Source: an uncultured Bacteroidales bacterium
Lineage (GTDB): Bacteria > Bacteroidota > Bacteroidia > Bacteroidales > UBA932
Assembly (NCBI GenBank): GCA_944322815.1
Contig: CALUQB010000018.1
Span: 1-53,051, forward strand
Direction of reading: 5' to 3'
DNA length: 53,051 nucleotides
In this document: piece after piece, positions 8,108 through 15,975 of the stretch
Position numbering within the stretch: the stretch's first letter is position 1
Layout of the letters: every line of letters begins with the position of its first letter
Position numbers and translations under genes: made by a program
Notes under the pieces: generated by a model
Told to the model about the DNA's origin: nothing
What the model saw: the letters and a program-made list of their open reading frames with translations, nothing else
Database searches by the model: none

Positions 8108-9331
8108 TCACCTGCGCGGGGAGACAGGTTTTTTCATACGATAACCGCAGTAAGCATAATACATGATGAAAAGGAAACACGGGATACCTATCCAGTACGC
8201 TGCCTGACTCCCGACCCAATCCTTCAGAAAACCATAGAGCAGAGGCACTATGGAACCTCCGGCAATGCAGGCTACCAGTATGGATGAACCTGTCTTGGCG
8301 AATTTCCCAAGTCCGTCCAAAGCCAGAGGGAATATGGCAGGATACATGACAGAACAGCCGAATGTCACCACGGCCACGGCATATACCGACATCCGGGCGG
8401 GAAGCAGGACCACGAGAAGAGTCCCGGCCACTGCTATCCACGAATGCAGGCGAAGGGCTGCACTTTGGCTCAGATATCCGGGAATCATGATGATGCCGAA
8501 GACATAGCCGGCCACCATGCCTATGCTCGGAATGAGCGCATACTGTTCGGGATCGGAAAGCCCCAGGCTCACTGCATAGTCCACTGAACTGGCCATGGCG
8601 ATGGTCTCTATGCCTACATACATGAACAGGGCGATACTCCCGAGAATCAGGTGCGGGAACTGCCAGATGGAAGTACGGCCGTCATCATACGCGCCCTCCA
8701 GGTCTTCCTCCTGTTCCCCGAACTTCATCTCTTTCAAAGGTGACAGCCAGACGAAGATTCCCAGAATCACGAAGATGACAGCAAGGATATAGAAAGGGAA
8801 TATGATGTCGGACAGGGACATCGAATCTATTGACTTGCCTATGAGCCAAGACAGGAAAAGCGGGGAGACAGGCCATGCCATGATGTTGCATATACCCATG
8901 ATGCTTATCCGTCTGGCAGCGGACTCTATGGGGCCAAGATATGTGGCGTAAGGGTTGATCGCCGCCTGGAGTATCGTATTGGCCGTGCCGCATACGAAGG
9001 AAGCCAGGAGGAAAAGCGGAAGACTCCGGCATTGTGCCGAAGGCACGAACAGAAGGAATCCGGCAGCGAAGACGGCGAACGACAGGACCATGGTCTTCCT
9101 GTATCCTATCCTGAGAATAAGCGATGTGGCCGGATAGCTGAAAACGAAAAACGCCGCGAATGTAGCCGCAAGAATCATGTAAGACTGGCCAGAAGAGACT
9201 TCCAGAGCACTTTCAAGCAGGGGCACGATATAGCTGTTGATACCCAGAGCGAATCCCACCACGAAGAACATCATCCCGATGATGACAAGGGGGATGACTA
9301 TGCCGCCGTTTTTCCGGAGTTCCATGATCAT
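8108..9331 (-). CDS. MFS amino-sugar permease, FucP/NagP type
   Basis: The product has 407 residues with about twelve hydrophobic segments. The FucP/GluP/NagP subfamily is recognised by VVGFALGINSYIVPLLE in the first helix, FSYPATSLILRIGYRKTM in the loop after helix 2, and the NPYATYLGP run near residue 125. Members import fucose, glucose/galactose or N-acetylglucosamine across the inner membrane with protons. Its start codon overlaps the kinase stop (ATGA), so it is coupled to a sugar kinase. In this operon, which also encodes MurQ and two hexosaminidases, the cargo is probably GlcNAc or MurNAc; that is inference. Confidence 0.82.
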   Translation of the reverse strand: MIMELRKNGGIVIPLVIIGMMFFVVGFALGINSYIVPLLESALEVSSGQSYMILAATFAAFFVFSYPATSLILRIGYRKTMVLSFAVFAAGFLLFVPSAQCRSLPLFLLASFVCGTANTILQAAINPYATYLGPIESAARRISIMGICNIMAWPVSPLFLSWLIGKSIDSMSLSDIIFPFYILAVIFVILGIFVWLSPLKEMKFGEQEEDLEGAYDDGRTSIWQFPHLILGSIALFMYVGIETIAMASSVDYAVSLGLSDPEQYALIPSIGMVAGYVFGIIMIPGYLSQSAALRLHSWIAVAGTLLVVLLPARMSVYAVAVVTFGCSVMYPAIFPLALDGLGKFAKTGSSILVACIAGGSIVPLLYGFLKDWVGSQAAYWIGIPCFLFIMYYAYCGYRMKKPVSPRR

Positions 9332-10194
9332 TCCTTATTTTTCGAGAGTTTTGCCGTGTGGTATTCCACGAGCCCGTCCATAGGCGCCTTGGCTATCTTG
9401 CCTATTTCCATGCCGTATTCGGCCACGACAGGATCGAGGAGGTCCCTGAAATGGTAGGCGACCGATCCCACCGCGTTGAATTTGTACGAGCGGTAATGGT
9501 CATAGCGTGTCACGATACGGTCGAAGAACTTCCGGAACGCGTCCGTGACCAGCTCCGGGAAATAGGGATCGAAATCAGTATGCTCCCTGATGAATCTGGC
9601 GTACTGGGCGCAGAACCTGTTCGGGAAAGGCCTGGTGTATATGATGTCGAGAAGTTCATCGTTGCCGTACCCCAGGGCTTCTCCCACCAGACGGTACACG
9701 CGGGAAGGCATGTTGCGTCTGATATAGTCCGTAATCATCCTCTTTCCAAGATAGCCTCCGCTGCCTTCGTCACCGAGGATGAAGCCGCAGGAATCCACGT
9801 TTAAACACTCGTTCTCCCCGTCGTACAGGCAGGTGTTGGCCCCGGTTCCCAGAATGGCAGCAAAGCCCGGTTCTGTCCCGAGGAGGGCACGGCAGGAAGC
9901 CAGGGTATCCATGGCTATAAAGACAGTCTCCGCGTTTCGGAACACTTTCAGCAATGTGTCGGTCATGAACGGGTACTGCAGCGGGGTGACTCCTGCTCCG
10001 TAAAAATAAATCTCCGAGACCTGTTCCGCAGGGAACGATTCAGGAAGACTGTTCCTGATATCCTCCACCATGTCCGCACTTGAGATGTAATTCGGGTTGT
10101 AGCCCTGGCTGATGAAGGACATCCGCTCGAAAGTCTGTTTTCTTATGCAGGACCAGTCGGTCTTCGAGGCCCCGCTGTCAGCTATCAGAATCAT
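9328..10194 (-). CDS. BadF/BcrA-type N-acetylamino-sugar kinase
   Basis: The product has 288 residues with an actin-like ATPase fold. The phosphate-1 loop is ADSGASKTDW at the N-terminus, the phosphate-2 loop is ILGTGANTCLYDG, and GDEGSGGYLGKRMI follows. Family members include eukaryotic-type GlcNAc kinase and the Tannerella forsythia MurNAc kinase MurK. Because murQ, which needs MurNAc 6-phosphate, lies in the same operon, MurNAc phosphorylation is a good candidate reaction, with GlcNAc as the alternative. The stop overlaps the transporter start (ATGA). Confidence 0.8.
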   Translation of the reverse strand: MILIADSGASKTDWSCIRKQTFERMSFISQGYNPNYISSADMVEDIRNSLPESFPAEQVSEIYFYGAGVTPLQYPFMTDTLLKVFRNAETVFIAMDTLASCRALLGTEPGFAAILGTGANTCLYDGENECLNVDSCGFILGDEGSGGYLGKRMITDYIRRNMPSRVYRLVGEALGYGNDELLDIIYTRPFPNRFCAQYARFIREHTDFDPYFPELVTDAFRKFFDRIVTRYDHYRSYKFNAVGSVAYHFRDLLDPVVAEYGMEIGKIAKAPMDGLVEYHTAKLSKNKE

Positions 10195-10211
10195 GTATGG
10201 TTTCTCCTGTT

Positions 10212-11246
10212 TCAGAATGGAAGTTCGTTATACCTGCCGTTGAACGTGGCCATGTGCGACCAGGCCTCGTGGTTCCCGAAAGTATTCTCGTTGTTCGAAG
10301 CATCGGCCAGATACCAGACTCCGTCAACGTAAATCTCGGCTATCACATGGCCTATCACCCCGCTCGCGTACTGGCACTGGGCGTGTCTGTATCTGGCCGG
10401 TATGTCGGCAGCCCGGCTCATGGCCACTATGGCATGAGTCAGGTCACAACAGTTTCCTCCCTTGTCCTGAATGGTCCCGACCGCACCCTTGGAAGTGTTG
10501 TTGTAGTTCAGCCACTCCCATTCGTCACGGGCATATTCGAAAATGGCCTTCGCCCTGTCGTAGTCCGAAACCAGGCCTTCAGTGGCGGTCTCCATGGCAG
10601 ATACCACCAGAGGATCGGAAACTTCGCAGTTCAGCGTCTCATGAAGATAGTCAGCATCCCAGGTGCTGATTTCTTCAGGCAGGGAATTGTTTTCCACGAA
10701 ATATGCGAAAACCCTCGTCATCATGACATAGATGGTATTGATGGTCATCTTTACGGAATACACCGAACCGTCAGGGTCCTTATGCTCTGTCTCCGTAGTG
10801 CAGTAGTTCGGGAAAACATTCCGCTCTCCGGCGTATTCATAGGCGATATCAAGCACGTCCATGAATGCATCGAATGTCATGACATCGTCATTGAAGGTAT
10901 TGTTCGCATAGCTGTCAGGTCCGGAGGCTATAATGTAAGTCACATCCTCATCCTGCCATGTATCAGGTTCCGCGATGATTTTCCTGAGAATCTGGATGCC
11001 GGCAGCCAGGTACCTGCCCCTGTTGTATTTCAGCCCTTCCACATTTACGGTCGCAGGGATATCCCCTGTCTCCGAGAACTCATCATAGGCCTTCGCCAGA
11101 GCTTCCGCGAAATATCCGTTCCAACCTGTTGCCGTGAACTCCACGTCAACATCGTCCTTACCGCTGTCGCCGCTGTTTTTGTCGCAGGCGCAACTTATAA
11201 AAAGCAATACGGAAAGAACCGCTATCGAAGTTATATATCGTTTCAT
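10212..11246 (-). CDS. Lipoprotein with PMBR-like repeats and a transglutaminase-fold cysteine peptidase domain
   Basis: The product has 344 residues. A hydrophobic signal ends in FISCAC, so lipidation at Cys19 or Cys21 is likely. Residues 44-90 resemble a pseudomurein-binding repeat (helix, then ETGDIPATVNVEG, then helix). Weaker copies sit near 122-150 (YAGERNVFPNY) and 168-195 (FVENNSLPEEIST). Residues 235-344 form a transglutaminase-like core with the triad Cys266 (GGNCCD), His300 (GHVIAEIYVDG) and Asp315 (LADAS). The order of binding repeats then Cys-His-Asp peptidase is that of archaeal PeiW/PeiP-type pseudomurein endoisopeptidases and of methanogen surface transglutaminase proteins. 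The run GAVGTIQDKGGNCCDLTHA looks close to those as I remember them. A peptide-bond cleaving role on a cell-wall polymer at the outer surface is inferred. A terminator-like hairpin separates it from the gene before it. Confidence 0.7.
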   Translation of the reverse strand: MKRYITSIAVLSVLLFISCACDKNSGDSGKDDVDVEFTATGWNGYFAEALAKAYDEFSETGDIPATVNVEGLKYNRGRYLAAGIQILRKIIAEPDTWQDEDVTYIIASGPDSYANNTFNDDVMTFDAFMDVLDIAYEYAGERNVFPNYCTTETEHKDPDGSVYSVKMTINTIYVMMTRVFAYFVENNSLPEEISTWDADYLHETLNCEVSDPLVVSAMETATEGLVSDYDRAKAIFEYARDEWEWLNYNNTSKGAVGTIQDKGGNCCDLTHAIVAMSRAADIPARYRHAQCQYASGVIGHVIAEIYVDGVWYLADASNNENTFGNHEAWSHMATFNGRYNELPF

Positions 11247-11288
11247 AAAAAAGTCGTTAAAACCGGATTCCGGTCAAACCAATTAAAA

Positions 11289-11347
11289 AGGGCGACTGAA
11301 AAGGGTACTTCCGTGTCGCACTTGAAACTTCTCCTTTCAGTCACCCT
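11289..11347 (-). terminator. Intrinsic terminator-like hairpin inside the PUL operon
   Basis: Arms 11289-11304 and 11333-11347 pair with one bulge and one G-T pair. On the minus strand the stem is followed by TTTTT at 11289-11285 and then AATT. It lies 53 bp past the stop of the 766-residue lipoprotein and before the transglutaminase gene. It would reduce or stop transcription of the last three genes of the locus unless read through. Confidence 0.6.
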
Positions 11348-11399
11348 CGTCACACTGCCTTTCCGGCACAATCCGGAGGCTGGAAAACACTATTAACCG

Positions 11400-13700
11400 C
11401 TATTTGAACAAATGCGTCTCGAACACATGATCTTCCTGAACCGTAGAAAGATCCTCAAGGTTGTTGTCAAGCATATATTTGAAGAAATATGCATAAGTGA
11501 TGAGACCTCGCTGGGCGCAGAAGCAGCCATAGTATCCGGCCAGCTGGCCTGCAGCATATCCGCACATATTGGAGATCTGAGAGCCGTTGTTAATAGGATA
11601 ATTGCAGCTGCGCTGCGCGAAATTGTCCAGGATGTCGAACTTCACCGCTTCCACTCCGTCAGCCGTATTAGGGTCGCCCATCCTGAGTTCACCGCCGTTG
11701 CCTTGGGTGACATTGCCCGCAGAAGTGGAACCGGTCTCGTTGAACGGATTGCTTCCCCATTTGTAGGCGTGGGTATCAGGCAGGGTGGAAGACAGTGTGG
11801 CAGGTGTCACGGACTCGAAAGTCCCGTTTCCTCCGGTAGTGCTGTTTCCGTCATAGCCTCTGAGCAGCAGGTATGACCTGATAGCGAGTTCGAACATGTC
11901 AGCAGTACCCAATGTCTGGTCACCGACAGTGATGGTTGTCTCCATAGGGACATAGTGGGCATTCTCCACATCGTACGGCGCGTTATCTTCGTTCGTAGTG
12001 GCTCCGATTCCGTCAAGGTAGTTCACAGTGCCGACAGTCTCTTCCCAGATATCAAGTATCTTCACGTATTCGGTGACGAAATCCCTTATGGTGTTCGTAG
12101 AAGGGGACGGAGCCTGAGTGACTGTCACCTCTTTTGAAGTACCCGAAGGTATGGAGAATGTCACAGTAGCCGTACGGGAACCGCCTTCATTGGCAGCTAC
12201 AGATATCGTCACATCCTGTGAAGTCTCCGATGCAGGACCTGAAGCCGGTGAGACAGTCACCCAGTCGGCACTTGCAGTAGCGGTCCAGTTCTCTGAAAGG
12301 GCAGTGACCTTCAATGTCTGCTCGCCCTGTCCGTATGCGAAATTGAGTCCTGTCTCGCTGACATACAGAGGGTCAGGGTCCACACCATACAGGTCTGCGT
12401 CTATCATGACGTCTTTCATGGCATCATAGACATTCTCGTTGATATCGTTGTCAAGCAGATATTTGTAGAAACGTGCAGCTATAAGCAGCTCTCTCATAGG
12501 GCTGATATTTCCTTCGTATGGAGGAAGCACGAGGGCGCTCGCAGGATCTTCACCGAACGTCTGGAAGTTGCCTATGGCTCCGAGCTGGCTTGAACGGGTC
12601 AGATGCCATGGAATGAGCTTGACCAGGAAGTCGATGCCTACAGAACGGATTTCGCCATTGTCATCCCTGATGACACAAGGATCGTCAGCCTTTTCATACC
12701 ATGGATACAGTCCCCACTCGAAGAAGTCTTCCAATGCAGGAATAGGAGTAGTAAGCGGTTTTCCGTTTCCGAGCGTATGTACCGTTTCATTTCTTTCGGC
12801 AGGGAGCACTGCTGAGCCTTCCACTGTCACCAGGTCGAGGATACCTTTGAGGGCGATACCCCAGCACTGAGCTGCAGAATATGTAACTCCGTCCACCGTG
12901 ATGGTATGGTACGGCTGGTACTTAGGGTCATACTGATCCACTCCATCGGTATAGCCTCCTGAATAAGGAATAGGAATGAAGTGTACGTTCTCCCAGGCCG
13001 TTTCGTTGTCTGAACAGTGCGAACCGTCTGCGCTCAGGGTTTCGGCGATGTTGTTCTCCCATACGTCAAGATATGTGACGAACTGCTGTGCGAAGCCTTT
13101 CAGTGTAGCTGCGGCAGAAAGATAGTCGGTAGTCACGCTTTCCGGCATCTTGCCGTCTTCCTTGTAGGCGCTGATGGCGCGGGCGAAAGTCACGGTAGCA
13201 CGGTTTGTGGAATAAGCGATGGCTTCTCCGTCTCTGGTGAAGAGTGTCTGGTTAGGCACCTGTCCGTCTTCTGACATGGCGGCTATCATACGCTCGGCTA
13301 TGTTTCCGAGGTCTTCAGTGTTCGACCCGTCAGACGGACCGCCGTACACTGCGATAGTCTCCGCATCATAGCTGTCACGCTCCGGATGGTCGGCCGGTTT
13401 GAAGTTCAGGACTTCTATGTCACCTGCATTGCCGTCCCTGATGTCCACCATGAGTCTGGCCATGGCGTACTGATACTGAGGCAGCGTCAGTGTAGCGTTT
13501 GAGACTTTGAGTTCCTGAGGAATGGTAGTGGTTTCCGTCCATTCCGCATACATGCCGGCCACAGCATCCACTATGGCTGCCTGCGTAAATGTTCCTACGC
13601 TCTTGACCGGCTCTTCAGGGTCGACCTTATTCTTGTCGCATCCCGTAAAAAGCATTGCCAAGGCGAGAACCGGCATCAAAAACAAAGCAATCTTTTTCAT
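11400..13700 (-). CDS. Large lipoprotein: PMBR-like repeats and a duplicated module flanking a BACON domain
   Basis: The product has 766 residues with a lipoprotein signal (LAMLFTGC, Cys21). Residues 40-86 (TTTIPQELKVSNATLTLPQY, then a helix) and 130-195 (EDGQVPN, EDGKMPESVTTD) look like the PMBR-type repeats of the next gene. Residues about 452-530 are a BACON domain (NWTATASADWVTVSPASG, VTVTQAP). A module of about 220-230 residues occurs twice, at 200-430 and 536-755. Shared landmarks are FVTYLDVWEN / YVKILDIWEE, AWENVHFIPI / DVENAHYVPM and ARFYKYLLDND / AYFFKYMLDNN. There is no recognisable catalytic motif. It is likely a surface-exposed carbohydrate- or wall-binding protein. The family is unknown to me. 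Confidence 0.65.
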   Translation of the reverse strand: MKKIALFLMPVLALAMLFTGCDKNKVDPEEPVKSVGTFTQAAIVDAVAGMYAEWTETTTIPQELKVSNATLTLPQYQYAMARLMVDIRDGNAGDIEVLNFKPADHPERDSYDAETIAVYGGPSDGSNTEDLGNIAERMIAAMSEDGQVPNQTLFTRDGEAIAYSTNRATVTFARAISAYKEDGKMPESVTTDYLSAAATLKGFAQQFVTYLDVWENNIAETLSADGSHCSDNETAWENVHFIPIPYSGGYTDGVDQYDPKYQPYHTITVDGVTYSAAQCWGIALKGILDLVTVEGSAVLPAERNETVHTLGNGKPLTTPIPALEDFFEWGLYPWYEKADDPCVIRDDNGEIRSVGIDFLVKLIPWHLTRSSQLGAIGNFQTFGEDPASALVLPPYEGNISPMRELLIAARFYKYLLDNDINENVYDAMKDVMIDADLYGVDPDPLYVSETGLNFAYGQGEQTLKVTALSENWTATASADWVTVSPASGPASETSQDVTISVAANEGGSRTATVTFSIPSGTSKEVTVTQAPSPSTNTIRDFVTEYVKILDIWEETVGTVNYLDGIGATTNEDNAPYDVENAHYVPMETTITVGDQTLGTADMFELAIRSYLLLRGYDGNSTTGGNGTFESVTPATLSSTLPDTHAYKWGSNPFNETGSTSAGNVTQGNGGELRMGDPNTADGVEAVKFDILDNFAQRSCNYPINNGSQISNMCGYAAGQLAGYYGCFCAQRGLITYAYFFKYMLDNNLEDLSTVQEDHVFETHLFK

Positions 13701-13735
13701 AATACTATTAGTTTAAAGTGTTAAATGATGTTTTC

Positions 13736-15121
13736 CTATTCTGATTCCCATAAGTCGTTCACGTCAGGGAATGTCCCGAGTGCATATCTGAACAGGACTA
13801 TTCCCGAGGCTCCGGATCCGACGAAATCCTCACAGTCGGAACGCAGCCGTTCCTCATCCAGGCCGCTGACATTGTTGCCGACATAGCTGTAAGTCTGCGT
13901 ACCGGCCCACACCTGGGCATCTGTGACTGTAGTGAAAAGTCGCACCATCTTCATGCACCAGTCCGTACTGTACGAGACTCCGCCCTCCTGATACCTGTAG
14001 ATCATCGGCATCAGTATATGAATGTACCGTCCCATCTGGGCAGCATTCTGTCCATAGTAATAAGCTGCGTTGTCCTCAGCCATCATGGCAGCCGAAAGGA
14101 TGATGTTTTCACCTCTGGCATCCATGGCTTCACGGATCTGGCGGCAGAACTCGGTCACGGCCCCCACGGCCGTAATCTCGGCTGAAGGATTGTGCTTGTA
14201 TGCCGTACCGCCGAATCTGATATAGTCCAGATGAATTCCCTGGACGCCGAATTCATCGATATACCCGTTGGCTCTCTCGATGATATCATCGAAAAGAGCC
14301 TGGTCATACCTGTTTTCAGCATCTATCACCGGGCTTACCCATCCTCCGTTATAGAAACACTGTATCCAGGCATGGACCATAATGCCAGCATCTGCCGCTG
14401 CGGCCATGAATTCCCTGGCAGTCTTCGCATTGCTGTACTGGAATGCAGCATAATTCAGCAGGACATGATCGTATCCCAGAGCCTTCATCCGTTTCATGAC
14501 GGCCGCATCGTCAGCCAGCCATTCCTTCATGTGAGTACTCCACAGCCAGATAGCATTATGTTTCGTATTTTCCAGAGACAGTATCAGATTCGCCTTTCCG
14601 CGAGAAGCGGCCGGGGACGATGTCCATGTTCCGTTTCCGTCAGGAATACGCTGATAAGATCCCGCTACCGGCAACGCCCCGGGAGAAGATATGGCATCCC
14701 GGCTGAAACTGTCGACGGCTTCTCCCGACCTGTCAGGAGCCAGACGCAGCTCGAACTGTGCATCTGAAGCGAAACCTGTACGCAGACCGTCATCGGCAGT
14801 GCTCAGCACCATGCGCTCACCTGCAGAAAGACTCTGCCCGGCGAAATCATGGATATTCATGCCGTCGAAATACTCGTCATACAGGAAAAGTCCGAGTCCG
14901 GACAGATCCACAGTCCCGGAAGACGTATTCACCAGCTCCACCCAGCTTTCCGCGTCCGTCCTCTCGTCATGGGCCGCCACTTCGTTGATGACTACGCCGG
15001 AGAAACGGGTCAGGTCGGGACCGTCGTTCCGGTCACAGCCGGAGGACAGGGTGAGGAGCACAGCTGAAACCATCAACTGCGACACAAAGACAGCTATTCC
15101 ATGCTTCATGCCCATGTTCAT
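13736..15121 (-). CDS. Lipoprotein with lamin-tail domain and GHL10-like glycosidase domain
   Basis: The product has 461 residues. The signal ends in LSSGC (Cys29). Residues about 40-145 form a lamin-tail domain (VINEVAAHDE, WVELVNTSSGTVDLSGLGLF). Residues about 185-460 form a TIM-barrel of the glycosyl-hydrolase-like GHL10/COG1649 kind, with GIHLDYIRFGG (Asp299 a probable catalytic acid) and HAWIQCFYN. E. coli DigH, a lipoprotein of this broad group, trims peptide-free peptidoglycan strands. That precedent and the neighbouring murQ make a wall-glycan substrate plausible, but the assignment to DigH's subgroup is uncertain. The start overlaps the murQ stop (ATGA). Confidence 0.65.
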   Translation of the reverse strand: MNMGMKHGIAVFVSQLMVSAVLLTLSSGCDRNDGPDLTRFSGVVINEVAAHDERTDAESWVELVNTSSGTVDLSGLGLFLYDEYFDGMNIHDFAGQSLSAGERMVLSTADDGLRTGFASDAQFELRLAPDRSGEAVDSFSRDAISSPGALPVAGSYQRIPDGNGTWTSSPAASRGKANLILSLENTKHNAIWLWSTHMKEWLADDAAVMKRMKALGYDHVLLNYAAFQYSNAKTAREFMAAAADAGIMVHAWIQCFYNGGWVSPVIDAENRYDQALFDDIIERANGYIDEFGVQGIHLDYIRFGGTAYKHNPSAEITAVGAVTEFCRQIREAMDARGENIILSAAMMAEDNAAYYYGQNAAQMGRYIHILMPMIYRYQEGGVSYSTDWCMKMVRLFTTVTDAQVWAGTQTYSYVGNNVSGLDEERLRSDCEDFVGSGASGIVLFRYALGTFPDVNDLWESE

Positions 15122-15963
15122 TCTTCCGGAAGTTTGTCTATATAACCATGCTCATAGAGATACTGCTCTGTCTTTTTCACATTGCCGTTCTCCTTGATCA
15201 TCTTCTCGCACCAGTCATAGTCCTTCAGCGACGGATTCCTCTCCATCAGCATCCTGACAGAACGGTCCACTACCTTGTTGTTTATCAGGCGGACATTCAC
15301 CATCCGGTTCCCTTCGATACGTCCCAGGCGGATGAGCACAGTGGTGCTGATCATGTCACATACCAGTTTCTGTACTGTACCGCACTTCATCCTGGTGCTT
15401 CCCGTGATATACTCCGGTCCGCACACGATCTCGCAAGGATAGTCCGAATACTTCGAAATAGGAGAATCAGGATTCCCGACAAAAGATCCGGTAGGTATAC
15501 CGTTTTCCTGACAGTGTTTCAGCGTGGCGAGCACATACGGAGTGCAGCCGCTGGCACTTATCCCCACTATTATGTCTTTAGGGCTGACATGTTTTTCCTG
15601 AAGGGTCCTCCATCCCTCTTCGATATCATCTTCGGCCTCTTCGAGGGCCAATACCAGATTCTCCACACCGCCGGCCAGGACGCACTGTATCATCTCCGGG
15701 TCAATACCGTAAGTGTTCGGGAGCTCCACCTGATCCAGGACAGACAGACGGCCCCCCGTCCCGCAGCCCACATAGAACATCCTTCCGCCATTGCGAAGCT
15801 GATGTTCGATAGCACTGACCAGTCTTTCCAGGTCAGGCAGCGCCTTTTCTATAGCGAGAGGGACTTTCTTGTCCTCCTCGTTGATGTCATGAAGTATTTC
15901 GGCCACCGATTTCTTCTCCAGATGGTCATACAATGACGGTTGTTCTGTTACTCTTAATGCCAT
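15118..15963 (-). CDS. murQ: N-acetylmuramic acid 6-phosphate etherase
   Basis: The product has 281 residues and a SIS-domain fold. MurQ hallmarks are YVGCGTGGRLSVLDQVELP (Glu80, matching the catalytic Glu83 of E. coli MurQ), EEAEDD (Glu111, matching Glu114), the sugar-phosphate loop GISASGCTPYV, and STRMKCGTVQK. The C-terminal NVRLINNKVVDRSVRML is typical. It cleaves the lactyl ether of MurNAc 6-phosphate to give GlcNAc 6-phosphate and lactate in the cytoplasm. Its place between GH20 enzymes and a wall-glycosidase-like gene is the strongest sign that this locus handles muramic acid. It starts 12 bp after the GH20 gene. Confidence 0.93.
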   Translation of the reverse strand: MALRVTEQPSLYDHLEKKSVAEILHDINEEDKKVPLAIEKALPDLERLVSAIEHQLRNGGRMFYVGCGTGGRLSVLDQVELPNTYGIDPEMIQCVLAGGVENLVLALEEAEDDIEEGWRTLQEKHVSPKDIIVGISASGCTPYVLATLKHCQENGIPTGSFVGNPDSPISKYSDYPCEIVCGPEYITGSTRMKCGTVQKLVCDMISTTVLIRLGRIEGNRMVNVRLINNKVVDRSVRMLMERNPSLKDYDWCEKMIKENGNVKKTEQYLYEHGYIDKLPEE

Positions 15964-15975
15964 AGATAAGAACTT

